From Lachnospiraceae bacterium XPB1003 (GTDB lineage Bacteria > Bacillota > Clostridia > Lachnospirales > Lachnospiraceae): DNA of 64,000 bases. A program made the position numbers and the translations under genes. Below, piece after piece: positions 1 through 8,761 of the stretch. The notes under the pieces are model-generated. The model was not told the DNA's origin. It did no database searches and saw only the letters and a list, made by a program, of their open reading frames with translations. Numbering within the stretch: the stretch's first letter is position 1; every line of letters starts with the position of its first letter. The DNA is taken from positions 62,001 to 126,000 of the forward strand of contig FMVK01000001.1 of NCBI GenBank assembly GCA_900102065.1. Direction: 5' to 3'.

Positions 1-912
1 GTATCTGTTATCTCTGAATCCGGGAACATTTTCTCTGATCATCGAGCGCAGCTCTCCCGTATTCTTCAAGCTTCTCTTCTTTCCGCTGTACATATACGAG
101 AAAAGCGTTGTCACATAAGACAGCTCACTGAACCTGAATTCTATCTCATCCCTGTATTTATCCATAAGTCCGCGGCTTTTGCATTCTTCAAGGAATATCA
201 GCCCCGCTTTTACTCTGTCCTTACATTTCTCCCATGTCACATAATGTGTTGTGGATCCGGACACCGTCAGATAAAAATATAACGGTTCCGGAACATATTC
301 AAAATGATTAAAATACATGGACCACAAGGGCGCCGCACAATTATCTTCATAGAAGATCCCTTCAGGAAAGACCAGCCCGTTCTCCTCTAGAAGACTTCTT
401 TTGTATATCTTTGTTACAACACTTCCCGTCCTTATAATAAGGCTCTTATGCTGTTCTTCATTAAGTATTCCCGTCTGCTCGGGCTTATTGTTCGCCACAT
501 TATTCTGCGGAGTAAAAGTATGATGATCGACTATAGTATAGTCACAGCCTACAACATCTGCGCCGGTTTCATCTGCCTTTTTCAAAAGCTTTTCGAACAT
601 GTCCGGTGCCGCATAATCATCACTGTCCATGAAACCTATCCATTCACCGCGGGCTTCCTTCATGCCTCTGTTTCTTGCTCCGCCCTGACGGTGATTTTCG
701 GCACAAAAAATAGCATGAAATTCTTTTCCCTGCCCTGTTGCGTATTTTCCCTCGTATTCTTTAAGTATGGCGGCAGATCCATCCGTGGATGCATCATCAA
801 CAGCGATTATCTCTATATCATCCACGCTTTGATCTAAAAGAGAATCCAGACAATGCTTTAATTTATCATCTGCCTCCATATTGTAAACAGGAACTATTAT
901 CGACAATCTCAT
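1..912 (-). CDS. Family 2 glycosyltransferase, 3' end cut by window edge
   Basis: Reading the minus strand from an ATG at 912 gives an open frame to the left edge (304 residues visible). It begins MRLSIIVPVYN and carries the GT-A fold signatures of family GT2: VDDAS at about residues 38-42, the GGARN turn near 78 and the DSDD metal/nucleotide motif at 96-99. This is a cytoplasmic or membrane-associated sugar transferase; the acceptor and sugar cannot be read from sequence. The start overlaps the stop of the upstream pseG-like gene in an ATGA arrangement, so it is translationally coupled and the last visible member of the pseudaminate-type operon. The C-terminus lies outside the window. Confidence 0.85.
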   Translation of the reverse strand, partial: MRLSIIVPVYNMEADDKLKHCLDSLLDQSVDDIEIIAVDDASTDGSAAILKEYEGKYATGQGKEFHAIFCAENHRQGGARNRGMKEARGEWIGFMDSDDYAAPDMFEKLLKKADETGADVVGCDYTIVDHHTFTPQNNVANNKPEQTGILNEEQHKSLIIRTGSVVTKIYKRSLLEENGLVFPEGIFYEDNCAAPLWSMYFNHFEYVPEPLYFYLTVSGSTTHYVTWEKCKDRVKAGLIFLEECKSRGLMDKYRDEIEFRFSELSYVTTLFSYMYSGKKRSLKNTGELRSMIRENVPGFRDNRY

Positions 913-1955
913 AGTTTATTATCCGTGATCGCAGCTGCTATGCGTGCTGCGCCTTTGCCGTCAACAACCCTTCTTAAATCCACCGACATCTTCTCTCTGC
1001 GGGATAAATCATCAATGAGAGATCCAAGCTTGTCATAAAGCTCATCATAAAAGCCTTCATCTCGCACATCTCCGGCATATTCAAGCAATCCCTGTGAAGC
1101 AAAACCTTCAACATTATCTCTCTGATTATCGGCTATCATGCAGCATATTCCCGGTGTACCGGTTACTGCCAGCTCATACAATGTTGTCCCGCCTGCACTG
1201 ATACATATATCCGTATCAAGCAATGCCGCTTTAAGCGAAGGAAGATTCCTGTATGCCCTGATCTGCGGAAGCTTACCGCATTCGGAATGCTCTTTTGCCA
1301 ATCCTTCTATAGCATCATGATCATTATTGAATCGTCCGGTTATTACGGTAAATGTAATTCCTTCTAATCCTTCATGATCTTTTAATCGCTTTGTAAATCC
1401 GTAAAGCATGTGCTGTTCGTCCGAGCCGCCGCTTACCACAAGAACTTTCTTTACATCTTTGTTTATGATCTTTGTCGGAATGTTCGCATTATACTCGCTG
1501 CGAAGCGGCATATAATCACATCCCAACAGAAGCTTTGCATCCTTATATTCTTTTTTATAAGGATACTTTTTGACATTCACCGAATAGTTTATAAGAGTAT
1601 TTACATCCCAGATCCCATCATGAAGATCGTCAAAATATGCGGTACGGGTAAGGGTTGTCATTGCAGACACATATCTCTTTGAAACCCAGTAGCTGTCTAT
1701 AAGCAGTGTCTTTATCTTTCTTTTCGATATCAGATCCTCCATTACGGATATCTCATTATCGAAATCATCAAACACTCTGTTCAGGACGATAGTCTCAAAA
1801 CCCTTCTCCCGCGGCATTACCGCCGATCCTTCTTCCGCAACGATAAAGACAGGCACCGTCCCCATTTTTCGGGCAGCCTCTGCAACAGAAAGGCATCTGG
1901 TCATATGCCCCGATGCCGTAGTCTCATTTGCTTCTGTCCTTATAAAAAGCTCCAA
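909..1955 (-). CDS. pseG: PseG-like UDP-sugar hydrolase (pseudaminic acid pathway)
   Basis: 348 residues, GT-B-like fold. The N-terminus FIRTEANETTASGHMTR (4-20) matches the PseG/MurG-like phosphate-binding start with its conserved GH, and SAGGTTLYELAVTGTP (253-268) matches the nucleotide-binding segment. PseG removes UDP from UDP-2,4-diacetamido-trideoxy-altrose to give the free sugar that PseI condenses with PEP. The pseI gene lies 13 bases upstream in the same operon, which supports the call. Specificity (pseudaminic versus another nonulosonate intermediate) is inferred from that neighbour. The other pathway genes (pseB, C, H, F) are not in the window and may lie to the left. Confidence 0.75.
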   Translation of the reverse strand: MELFIRTEANETTASGHMTRCLSVAEAARKMGTVPVFIVAEEGSAVMPREKGFETIVLNRVFDDFDNEISVMEDLISKRKIKTLLIDSYWVSKRYVSAMTTLTRTAYFDDLHDGIWDVNTLINYSVNVKKYPYKKEYKDAKLLLGCDYMPLRSEYNANIPTKIINKDVKKVLVVSGGSDEQHMLYGFTKRLKDHEGLEGITFTVITGRFNNDHDAIEGLAKEHSECGKLPQIRAYRNLPSLKAALLDTDICISAGGTTLYELAVTGTPGICCMIADNQRDNVEGFASQGLLEYAGDVRDEGFYDELYDKLGSLIDDLSRREKMSVDLRRVVDGKGAARIAAAITDNKL

Positions 1956-1968
1956 ACTTTTTCTCCCG

Positions 1969-3024
1969 TCACGTGAAATCCTCTATCATTTCCTCGGATA
2001 ACGGTGTACCGAAGGCTATATCTATCGCAGCCCTCTTCCCCATTATATCTTCGAAATATCTGGGATGCATTCCGTATGCCGGCCTTACAACACGGATATT
2101 ATCATTAGTGAATATATCGCCTTTCTTTATATCCGCTGACACAAAGATGGATTTTCTTACTTTTCTGCTTTCCTGTTCGGATTCCGTAAGTTCATAGCTT
2201 ACCCGTCCAAGGGCTTTCTCTGCCTCTCTTATATCCTTAACCATTGCGGTAAATTCCGCAGGCTCCATGGAGAAAGAAGAATCCGGATTCTCTATCTCCC
2301 TTGAAAGGCAAAAATGTTTTTCAACGATGCAGGCACCTATCGATACCGCCGCAAGAGCAGCCACATGCCCCATTGAATGATCGGACAGTCCCACCGGTAC
2401 ATCAAATCGTTTCATCATATCCGGTATAGTCCTCAGATTCATGTCATCGGATATAGCGGGGTAAACACTGCAGCACTTAAGTATCGCAAGCTGATCGTTC
2501 CCCTCACCCTTTACCGTATCAACAGCCTCTTTAATCTCTTCCGGGCTTCCCATTCCCACTGACATGATGATGGGCTTGCCGGTGCGGGCAACTGCTTTTA
2601 TAAGCGGAATATCTACCAGTTCGAAAGATGCGATCTTATAAAATCCTACATTCATCTGCTCCAGGAATTCCACAGATGTCAGATCAAAGGGAGTAGAGAA
2701 GAAATCTATCCCGACCTTATCAGCCTCTTCCTTAAGCTTCGGCTGCCATTCCCAGGGCGTATATGCCTTGCCATACAGGTCATAGAGATTCTCTTTTTCC
2801 CAGGTGCCTTTCCCCAGTGTGAAATAATCATTGTGGCAATTCAGGGTTATGGTATCCGGCGTATAAGTCTGTATCTTGACACAGTCTGCACCGGCTTCTT
2901 TCGCGGCGTGGATGATCTCCACCGCACGTGAAAAATCGCCCGCATGATTGCCGCTCATTTCGGCGATCAGATAAGACGGACGATCCGGCCCAATGATCCT
3001 GTTTCCTATCGTAAGGTTATTCAT
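1969..3024 (-). CDS. pseI: Pseudaminic acid synthase, NeuB family
   Basis: 351 residues, normal for the family. It condenses PEP with a 2,4-diacetamido hexose to make a nonulosonic acid. Seen: NeuB barrel motifs (AEMSGNHAGD near 22, KIQTYTPDTI near 50, FSTPFD near 109, SVGMGS near 155, LSDHSMGH near 218) and a C-terminal SAF/antifreeze-like domain from about 290. The stretch FTLGKGTWEKENLYDLYGKA near 75 is typical of PseI rather than sialic acid NeuB or legionaminic LegI. The start has an AAGGAT ribosome site about 12 bases upstream. Product naming beyond the family is inference from this motif and the adjacent pseG-like gene. Confidence 0.85.
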   Translation of the reverse strand: MNNLTIGNRIIGPDRPSYLIAEMSGNHAGDFSRAVEIIHAAKEAGADCVKIQTYTPDTITLNCHNDYFTLGKGTWEKENLYDLYGKAYTPWEWQPKLKEEADKVGIDFFSTPFDLTSVEFLEQMNVGFYKIASFELVDIPLIKAVARTGKPIIMSVGMGSPEEIKEAVDTVKGEGNDQLAILKCCSVYPAISDDMNLRTIPDMMKRFDVPVGLSDHSMGHVAALAAVSIGACIVEKHFCLSREIENPDSSFSMEPAEFTAMVKDIREAEKALGRVSYELTESEQESRKVRKSIFVSADIKKGDIFTNDNIRVVRPAYGMHPRYFEDIMGKRAAIDIAFGTPLSEEMIEDFT

Positions 3025-3067
3025 ATAATTTAATCCTTGAAAGGAATATTATACCATGTTACCCCTC

Positions 3068-4186
3068 TCACTCCAAAATTTTTTGAGCGTCTTCCAGGGC
3101 TACAGCTATAACTTTGTCCATATCGAGATATTTATACTTTCCGAGTCTTCCCCCAAAGAAAACATCGGGTCTCTTCTCAGTTGCAAGCTTCACATATCTC
3201 TCATATAGAGAATTGTTCTTCTCATCATTCATCGGATAGTAGGGTTCATCTCCCCTCTTCCATGTAGCAGGGTACTCATGTGTGATCACCGTCTTAGGGT
3301 TAACATTCTCCCCTCTGCATCCGAATTCAAAATGTTTATGCTCTATCACACGTGTATAAGGTATCTCGTATTCCGTGTAATTTACAATGGCATTGCCCTG
3401 ATAATTATCCGTATCGAGGATTTCTCTCTCAAAGCGAAGACTTCTGTATTCAAGTTCTCCTTCGGAGTATCCGAAGAATTCATCTATCATACCGGTAAAT
3501 ACTGTCTTTTCAGCACAGTTATCGAATGTCTCCCTGTCAGAAAAATAATCCGTGTTCAGACGAACTTCCGCTCCCTGAAGCATCTTCTCTGCGATCTGTG
3601 TAAATCCACCGATGGGGATACCCTGATAGAGGTCATTGAAATAATTGTTATCGTACGTAAAACGCACAGGCAGACGCTTTATGATAAATGCAGGAAGCTC
3701 AGTACACTTTCTCCCCCACTGCTTCTGTGTATATCCTTTTACGAGCTTTTCGTAAATATCCTTACCCACAAGGGAGATTGCCTGTTCTTCAAGATTCTTC
3801 GGCTCCGTGATACCTGCCTCTTTTATCTGCTCCGCGATCTTCGCCTTTGCCTCCGCAGGTGTTTTAACATTCCACATTCTGCTGAAGGTGTTCATGTTAA
3901 ACGGCATGTTATAGATCTCATCCTTATAGCGAGCCACAGGAGTATTGGTATAACGATTGAACTCCGCAAACTGTCCTACATAATCCCAGATCTTTTTATC
4001 GGATGTATGGAAAATATGGGGGCCGTAAATATGTACATTGATCCCTTCGATATTCTCCGTATACATATTTCCGGCAATATGATCTCTTCGCTCAATTACA
4101 AGAACTTTTTTTCCTTTCTTTACGGCCTCATATGCAATGACTGCTCCGTAAAGTCCTGCTCCTACAATAAGCAGATCGTATTTCAT
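3068..4186 (-). CDS. glf: UDP-galactopyranose mutase
   Basis: Flavoenzyme that isomerises UDP-galactopyranose to UDP-galactofuranose for cell-surface glycans. Seen: N-terminal FAD Rossmann motif DLLIVGAGLYGA, then VIERRDHIAGN, YGPHIFHTS, RYTNTPVARYKDEIYNMPFN, QWGRK and the C-terminal FFGGRLGKYKYLDMD signature. I place the start at the ATG at 4186 (372 residues, family length), because GGAGGTAGAAAG precedes it; an upstream in-frame ATG at 4240 would add 18 unconserved residues and has no ribosome site. It shows that Galf-containing glycan is made by this operon. Confidence 0.93.
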   Translation of the reverse strand: MKYDLLIVGAGLYGAVIAYEAVKKGKKVLVIERRDHIAGNMYTENIEGINVHIYGPHIFHTSDKKIWDYVGQFAEFNRYTNTPVARYKDEIYNMPFNMNTFSRMWNVKTPAEAKAKIAEQIKEAGITEPKNLEEQAISLVGKDIYEKLVKGYTQKQWGRKCTELPAFIIKRLPVRFTYDNNYFNDLYQGIPIGGFTQIAEKMLQGAEVRLNTDYFSDRETFDNCAEKTVFTGMIDEFFGYSEGELEYRSLRFEREILDTDNYQGNAIVNYTEYEIPYTRVIEHKHFEFGCRGENVNPKTVITHEYPATWKRGDEPYYPMNDEKNNSLYERYVKLATEKRPDVFFGGRLGKYKYLDMDKVIAVALEDAQKILE

Positions 4187-4236
4187 CTTTCTACCTCCAT
4201 GATCCGGTGCGCCTGCATTCACACAGCCTTCGCACT

Positions 4237-4938
4237 TCATATTTTTATCTTTAAACTCTTATAAACATCCATCAGGTCATCATATGATCTGACTTTTCTG
4301 TCGTCCCAAAACTTTCTGCTTCTGAATCCCCGGTTCAAAAGCCTGCATTCTATCTTATTCTTAAGCGCCATCTCATACTCATTCTCCGTATCTCCCACTA
4401 TGGTAAAGGAAGCATCCGGATACATCTTTTTCAAAGCGATATAGGCTTTTTCCTTCTGTGCTACGGCATCAAAAGGATCGGCAACTATCGTATAGTCAGC
4501 ATATGCATCCAGGCATAAGCGACGGAGTTCGCCCTTTAATCCGTCCACATTCCTTCTCGCCGTCAGGAATACGACTCCCGCGCTTTCATAAATATTGTTC
4601 AGAAAAAAAATCGTATCCTCGTATAATCTGTCTTTATTCAGATATGCTGAGAATTCTATCTGCTCCGTCCAAGCTCTTTGAATATCATCCGCCGAGCTCA
4701 GCGTAAGTCCCATAATCTCTTTCAGATACTCCTTCCCGCTGTGACCGTCCGATTTGTATGCCAGATATTCATCGGCGTTAAAGTCTGTACGCGGTTTTCC
4801 GTCAGCATATTCGGGATTTCCGGAATCAAGGATACCTGACATAACATCAGCATGTCTCTTTCCGGAATCGATAACTGTACCGTCCAGATCTATCAGATAA
4901 ATATTCTTTTGAAGTAATTCATCCCTCGTCATGATCAC
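4237..4938 (-). CDS. HAD-superfamily phosphatase
   Basis: About 231-233 residues. Motif I is IDLDGT with D17 (nucleophile) and D19; motif II is LTAR near 133; a lysine and the acidic motif IVGDTENEYEMA near 190 complete the HAD set. A helical cap between motifs I and II makes it a C1-cap, phosphoglycolate-phosphatase-like enzyme. The start is ambiguous: a GTG at 4938 overlaps the upstream stop as GTGA, and an ATG lies two codons in (4932); neither has a clear Shine-Dalgarno. Tight coupling to the ATP-grasp gene suggests it dephosphorylates a sugar-phosphate or phosphorylated intermediate of that enzyme, which is inference. Confidence 0.8.
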   Translation of the reverse strand: MIMTRDELLQKNIYLIDLDGTVIDSGKRHADVMSGILDSGNPEYADGKPRTDFNADEYLAYKSDGHSGKEYLKEIMGLTLSSADDIQRAWTEQIEFSAYLNKDRLYEDTIFFLNNIYESAGVVFLTARRNVDGLKGELRRLCLDAYADYTIVADPFDAVAQKEKAYIALKKMYPDASFTIVGDTENEYEMALKNKIECRLLNRGFRSRKFWDDRKVRSYDDLMDVYKSLKIKI

Positions 4939-5909
4939 TTTTTGATAGTAACCTCTCTGTAAACTCTGAGAACCGTTTCAACCGTCGGATCGATATGCAG
5001 CCATTTCTCATTTATCTTTTTCCCGGCCAATGATGCCAGCAATGCTCTTACCACATCAAATCCTGCTGCCGCCGAAAGTCCGGTTCCCGCTGCGAGCCTT
5101 AAGTTGACATCCATTACCAGCCATTTTTTTCCTTTGCGTATGAACTGAACGTTAAATACCTTCGGCATCTCAACCAGTTCACATACCCGTTTTATGGTCT
5201 CTTCTATCTCCGGTTCTGTCCTGAAACGGGCTTTGGTACATACTCCGCTTTTGGCTTCCATTCTCTCTCTGACAGCCACGTGGCATGTTTTCCCATCATA
5301 GAAACACTCGGCGGTCACCTCTTCGGGAGCACCCTTTCGTCCTCCCTTGCCGGTACAGTCTTCCTGGATTACCAAAGTTCCGGCCTCTTTCCTGTCCATC
5401 TTAAGGATATCCGTCCCCGAGATCCTTCCTGCGCCCATGGAACCAAAGCCGCAGCTGCTCTTAACGAAATAAATCTTTCCTTTGCTGACGTCCTTTATAT
5501 CAATAATGCTCACTGTCGGGATTTTATTGGATGTGCAGAATCTGTACAGGCTTTTCTTATCGTTAAGCAATTCTTCCGTACGGATCAAAGGAGCTGTAGA
5601 TGTGATTCCCAGAGCCGCAAATTTCTTGTTATCCGGTGCAAAAAATTTCTGCTCCCATGGTATCAGCGGAATGATCATATCAATCCCGTTTTTTTCAAGC
5701 AATTCGTACATATACGAGGCATAGCCCCTGCTTTTAACCGGAGGGACCGTATAAAAATGATCTGCCAGTGAAGCCGATGCCACCATGCATTTATCATTTG
5801 TATCTGTAATGAATAGTTCAAAACAGTCAGGATAATATTTTTTTATCGTTTCGGCAATCTGCCATGCCGATCCTGTACCGCCGGCTGTAATAAGAATCTT
5901 AGTTTTCAT
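4935..5909 (-). CDS. ATP-grasp (carbamoyl-phosphate-synthase-like) ligase
   Basis: 324 residues. An N-terminal Rossmann-like preATP-grasp domain (MKTKILITAGGTGSAWQIAE) precedes an ATP-grasp core: KSLYRFCTSNKIPTV near 118, YFVKSSCGFGSMG near 147 (ATP-binding lysine and glycine loop), IQEDCTGKGG near 182, and the metal-binding VMDVNLRLAAGTGLS near 266. It lies in the carB-like branch found in surface polysaccharide loci, which forms carboxylate-amine bonds via acyl phosphates. First gene of the operon, followed by HAD, glf, pseI and pseG-like genes. Substrate unknown; linking an amino acid to an aminosugar or acidic sugar is a hypothesis. A TATAAT box only 7 bases before the start codon suggests a leaderless or very short leader. 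Confidence 0.8.
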   Translation of the reverse strand: MKTKILITAGGTGSAWQIAETIKKYYPDCFELFITDTNDKCMVASASLADHFYTVPPVKSRGYASYMYELLEKNGIDMIIPLIPWEQKFFAPDNKKFAALGITSTAPLIRTEELLNDKKSLYRFCTSNKIPTVSIIDIKDVSKGKIYFVKSSCGFGSMGAGRISGTDILKMDRKEAGTLVIQEDCTGKGGRKGAPEEVTAECFYDGKTCHVAVRERMEAKSGVCTKARFRTEPEIEETIKRVCELVEMPKVFNVQFIRKGKKWLVMDVNLRLAAGTGLSAAAGFDVVRALLASLAGKKINEKWLHIDPTVETVLRVYREVTIKK

Positions 5910-5916
5910 ACGTGTA

Positions 5917-5922
5917 ATTATA
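5917..5922 (-). promoter_or_regulatory. Putative -10 box directly before ATP-grasp operon
   Basis: Minus-strand TATAAT ends 7 bases before the ATG at 5909, and no Shine-Dalgarno lies between. The upstream surface gene ends in a terminator at 5951-5987, so the operon needs its own promoter in this 40-base gap. No good -35 is visible at 16-18 bases. Start of transcription would fall at or next to the ATG. Confidence 0.4.
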
Positions 5923-5947
5923 ACCCAAATAACTTATAAAGTGATCA

Positions 5948-5987
5948 AGAAAAATCCCCTCCCGCGTCTCTGCAGGAGGGGATTCCG
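5948..5987 (-). terminator. Rho-independent terminator of the repeat surface protein gene
   Basis: Perfect 10-bp stem (AATCCCCTCC at 5953-5962 and GGAGGGGATT at 5975-5984) with a 12-base loop; on the minus strand the stem runs into TTTTTC. It lies 12 bases beyond the stop of the surface protein gene. Confidence 0.88.
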
Positions 5988-5998
5988 TGTTGGATCAT

Positions 5999-8761
5999 TT
6001 ATCTGTAATTTTTCCTCTTCTTACCTGTGTAGATCAGACCGCCTGCTGCTGCAAGTCCTACGATAATGAATATCGCTGCAGGAGTTTCATCGGTTCCTGT
6101 CTTAGGTACATCATCGGATCTGTCAGAATCTGTATCTGTGCCTCTCTTCTTATCCTTGGCATCAACCCATACAGAATCTGAGAAGGATACCAGATCGCCG
6201 TCTGTAAGCTTAGCTCTTACTAATGAATCCTGGTCATCGTCGCTTGTAACATATGTGCTGTCATTAGCTCCGTCTATATCACTCCAGGTATTACCACCAT
6301 CAGATGAGCGCTCCCACTGATACGTCGTATTGCTTGAGCTGTTACTATCGCTTGAACTGCTCGAGCTGCCGGAGCTGCTTACTTTAACCTTGCCGCCAAC
6401 CTTTGTTGACTGAACAGGTGCGGGAGGCGGTGTAGGCTGAACTGCATTATTATTATCCGATACAGTACTCTGATCCGGCTGAGGTGTCGGTGTAGGTGTA
6501 GGTACTGATACAACTACTGTATTAGGCTCGGATGCTTCAGGTGTAGGCGTAGGTACTTCTGCCTGTGTCTGTTCTGAAGGCTGTGCCGTCTCAGTGGGCT
6601 GTGTAGCTTCGCTGGGCTGTGTTGTCTCGCTGGGCTGTGTTGCTTCGCTGGGCTGTGTTGCCTCACTGGGCTGTGTTGTCTCGCTGGGCTGTGTTACCTC
6701 GCTGGGCTGTGTTACCTCGCTGGGCTGTGTTACCTCGCTGGCATGTGCATCCTCACTTGCCTTTGCGGACTCGCTTGCCTTTGCATCCTCACTTGCCTTT
6801 GCGGACTCGCTTGCCTTTGCGGACTCGCTTGCTCTTGCATCTTCACTTGCTCTTGCGGACTCTGTTGCTCTTACCGCTTCGCTGGCTGCTGCATCCTCAC
6901 TTGCTCTTGCGGATTCTGTAGCCTTTGCAGACTCGCTTGCTTTTGCTTCCTCGCTGGCTCTTACCGAAACTTCTTCACTTGCTCTTGCAGTCTCGCTCGC
7001 CTTTGCGGACTCGCTTGCTCTTGCATCTTCACTTGCTCTTGCGGACTCTGTTGCCCTTGCTGCTTCACTTGCTGCTGCGTCTTCACTTGCTCTTGCAGTC
7101 TCTGTAGCTCTTGCTGACTCACTTGCTTTTGCGGACTCACTTGCTCTTGCTGATTCACTTGCTTTTGCGTCCTCACTAGCCTTTGCTTCTTCGCTAGCTT
7201 TTGCGGACTCACTTGCTCTTGCTGACTCACTTGCCAAAGCCGCTTCGCTCGCTTTTGCTTCTTCGCTCGCTTTTGCCGCTTCGCTGGCCTTTACGTCCTC
7301 ACTAGCCTTTGCTTCTTCGCTAGCCTTTGCGGACTCACTTGCTCTTGCTGACTCACTTGCCAAAGCCGCTTCGCTGGCTTTAGCGACTTCGCTCGCTTTT
7401 GCTGCTTCGCTGGCCTTTGCAGACTCACTTGCTCTTGCTTCTTCGCTAGCCTTTGCTGCTTCACTTGCCAAAGCCGCTTCGCTGGCTTTAGCGGCTTCGC
7501 TCGCTTTTGCTTCTTCGCTAGCCTTTGCAGACTCGCTTGCCCTTACTGATTCACTTGCTTTTGCGTCCTCACTAGCCTTTGCGTCTTCACTGGCCTTTGC
7601 TGCTTCACTTGCTTTTGCTGACTCACTTGCTAATGCAGTTTCACTTGCCAAAGCCGCTTCGCTGGCTTTTGCTTCTTCGCTGGCCTTTGCTTCTTCGCTA
7701 GCTAACGCCGACTCGCTGGCCTTTGCTTCCTCACTTGCTTTCCTTCCGGCAGCCTCGGTAGCCTTTGCATTCTCAGACATATCCGGAGCCTTCTCTATTT
7801 TGTACGCCGACCAGAAGTGATTCTGGTTGTTTGTAACAACAGACTTTGCAACGACGCCACCATCGGATGAACCACCGGTAAGTACCACATCTGCATTCGG
7901 TGCTACGATATGTCCTAAGTGGAAGTTCAAATTACCGCTTGTTGCATTAGGGAAGTTCCAGATAAGATAAAATCCGTTATCATTTGCTTCTCTGTTCTCT
8001 CCGGGAAGAAGGCAGCTCTGTGCCGAATTACCAAGAGGTGCATTTCCGATGAAGATATTTAAGAAATCCGTACTACAGTCATTTCCAAGGAAACTGATCA
8101 CGTACTTATTCTTTTTAAAATCTGTAGGCTGAACACCCTCAAGTTTGATACTGCTAAAATCTGAAGGCTTGCCATCGATAGTAGCTGAATAATAATCCGA
8201 AAGATCTATAGTAAGAGTGTTTCCGTCTCTCTTAATATTTGAAGTATCCCCTGACTTAGCAAGAGCCGCAGATTCACTTCTTACCGCACTCCACGCTGCA
8301 CTTGCATTTATAAACTTACCGGGCTGAAAATCAGAAGTAACATTATGAACTCCTGCCCAGTGGCCCATTTCTTCTTTATGCTCATCATACGAAGAGTCAC
8401 TAACATAAAGATCAAAATTAGCCTTCTGATTAGTGAGAAGATCTTCTCTGTTAGCCTCACCGTGCATTCCTTCTATCGTACCTGCATAGGACGGAGCTAC
8501 GGATGCACTTCCGACGCCCTGGCCGATATTCAGCTTACCGCCTACTACAAATCCGCCAACGGTATGTCCTGTACCGGTCAGATCTCCTTCTACAAAGAAA
8601 TCATACTTGGTAAGAATCGTATTCAGTGAATAATCATCACCGAAAACCGTTCCGTCCGCTGCCACTTTACTCTTGGGCGCAGCGATCACCATTCCCGCGG
8701 TCAAAACCGCAGCGAAAGATCCTGCAATGATCTTCTTCATTAATGAATGCTTTTTTTTCAT
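5999..8761 (-). CDS. Sortase-anchored surface protein with choice-of-anchor A domain and hexapeptide repeats
   Basis: 920 residues. Order seen: signal peptide (1-35, KKIIAGSFAAVLTAGMVIAAP); a beta-rich domain (about 40-325) resembling the choice-of-anchor A domain; about 55 near-perfect six-residue repeats of the form ASE-x-A-(K/R/L) from 339 to 672; eleven TQPSE-like pentapeptides to about 735; a Pro-Thr-rich spacer; a serine run; a short Ig-like segment (YQWERSSDGGNTWSDIDG); then VPKTG (885-889), a hydrophobic helix and KKRKNYR tail. The last part is a class-A sortase sorting signal with V in place of L. The Ala/Glu/Lys repeat should be helical and hold the N-terminal domain away from the wall. 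Start supported by GGAGGAAGAA. Binding target unknown; adhesin role is inference. Confidence 0.85.
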   Translation of the reverse strand: MKKKHSLMKKIIAGSFAAVLTAGMVIAAPKSKVAADGTVFGDDYSLNTILTKYDFFVEGDLTGTGHTVGGFVVGGKLNIGQGVGSASVAPSYAGTIEGMHGEANREDLLTNQKANFDLYVSDSSYDEHKEEMGHWAGVHNVTSDFQPGKFINASAAWSAVRSESAALAKSGDTSNIKRDGNTLTIDLSDYYSATIDGKPSDFSSIKLEGVQPTDFKKNKYVISFLGNDCSTDFLNIFIGNAPLGNSAQSCLLPGENREANDNGFYLIWNFPNATSGNLNFHLGHIVAPNADVVLTGGSSDGGVVAKSVVTNNQNHFWSAYKIEKAPDMSENAKATEAAGRKASEEAKASESALASEEAKASEEAKASEAALASETALASESAKASEAAKASEDAKASEDAKASESVRASESAKASEEAKASEAAKASEAALASEAAKASEEARASESAKASEAAKASEVAKASEAALASESARASESAKASEEAKASEDVKASEAAKASEEAKASEAALASESARASESAKASEEAKASEDAKASESARASESAKASESARATETARASEDAAASEAARATESARASEDARASESAKASETARASEEVSVRASEEAKASESAKATESARASEDAAASEAVRATESARASEDARASESAKASESAKASEDAKASESAKASEDAHASEVTQPSEVTQPSEVTQPSETTQPSEATQPSEATQPSETTQPSEATQPTETAQPSEQTQAEVPTPTPEASEPNTVVVSVPTPTPTPQPDQSTVSDNNNAVQPTPPPAPVQSTKVGGKVKVSSSGSSSSSSDSNSSSNTTYQWERSSDGGNTWSDIDGANDSTYVTSDDDQDSLVRAKLTDGDLVSFSDSVWVDAKDKKRGTDTDSDRSDDVPKTGTDETPAAIFIIVGLAAAGGLIYTGKKRKNYR
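6560..6741 (-). repeat. 15-bp tandem repeat coding TQPSE pentapeptides
   Basis: Eleven or so copies of a 15-base unit encode (V/T/A)TQPSE. It follows directly on the hexapeptide array and gives an extended, Pro/Ser/Thr-rich linker of the kind often O-glycosylated on Gram-positive surface proteins. Confidence 0.85.
6742..7745 (-). repeat. 18-bp tandem repeat array coding ASExAx hexapeptides
   Basis: About 55 in-frame copies of an 18-base unit encode ASE followed by a variable residue, Ala, and Lys, Arg or Leu. Copies vary mostly at unit positions 4 and 6 and at third codon positions, so the array is old enough to have diverged but is still expected to change length by slippage or recombination. 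Higher-order blocks (for example the run with SARASESAKASE) recur, which points to block duplications. Confidence 0.9.

Noticed and set aside
3278-4264. Plus-strand open frame of 328 codons opposite glf
   Set aside because: Antisense shadow of a clearly recognised conserved gene; no ribosome site or domain.
6560-7745. CRISPR array
   Set aside because: The repeats are contiguous, in frame and coding, with no spacers of uniform size.
6594-7820. Long plus-strand open frame of 408 codons rich in SLA repeats
   Set aside because: It is the antisense of the surface-protein repeat array; the repeat unit happens to lack stops in that frame. No ribosome site, no known domain, and composition is explained by the repeats.
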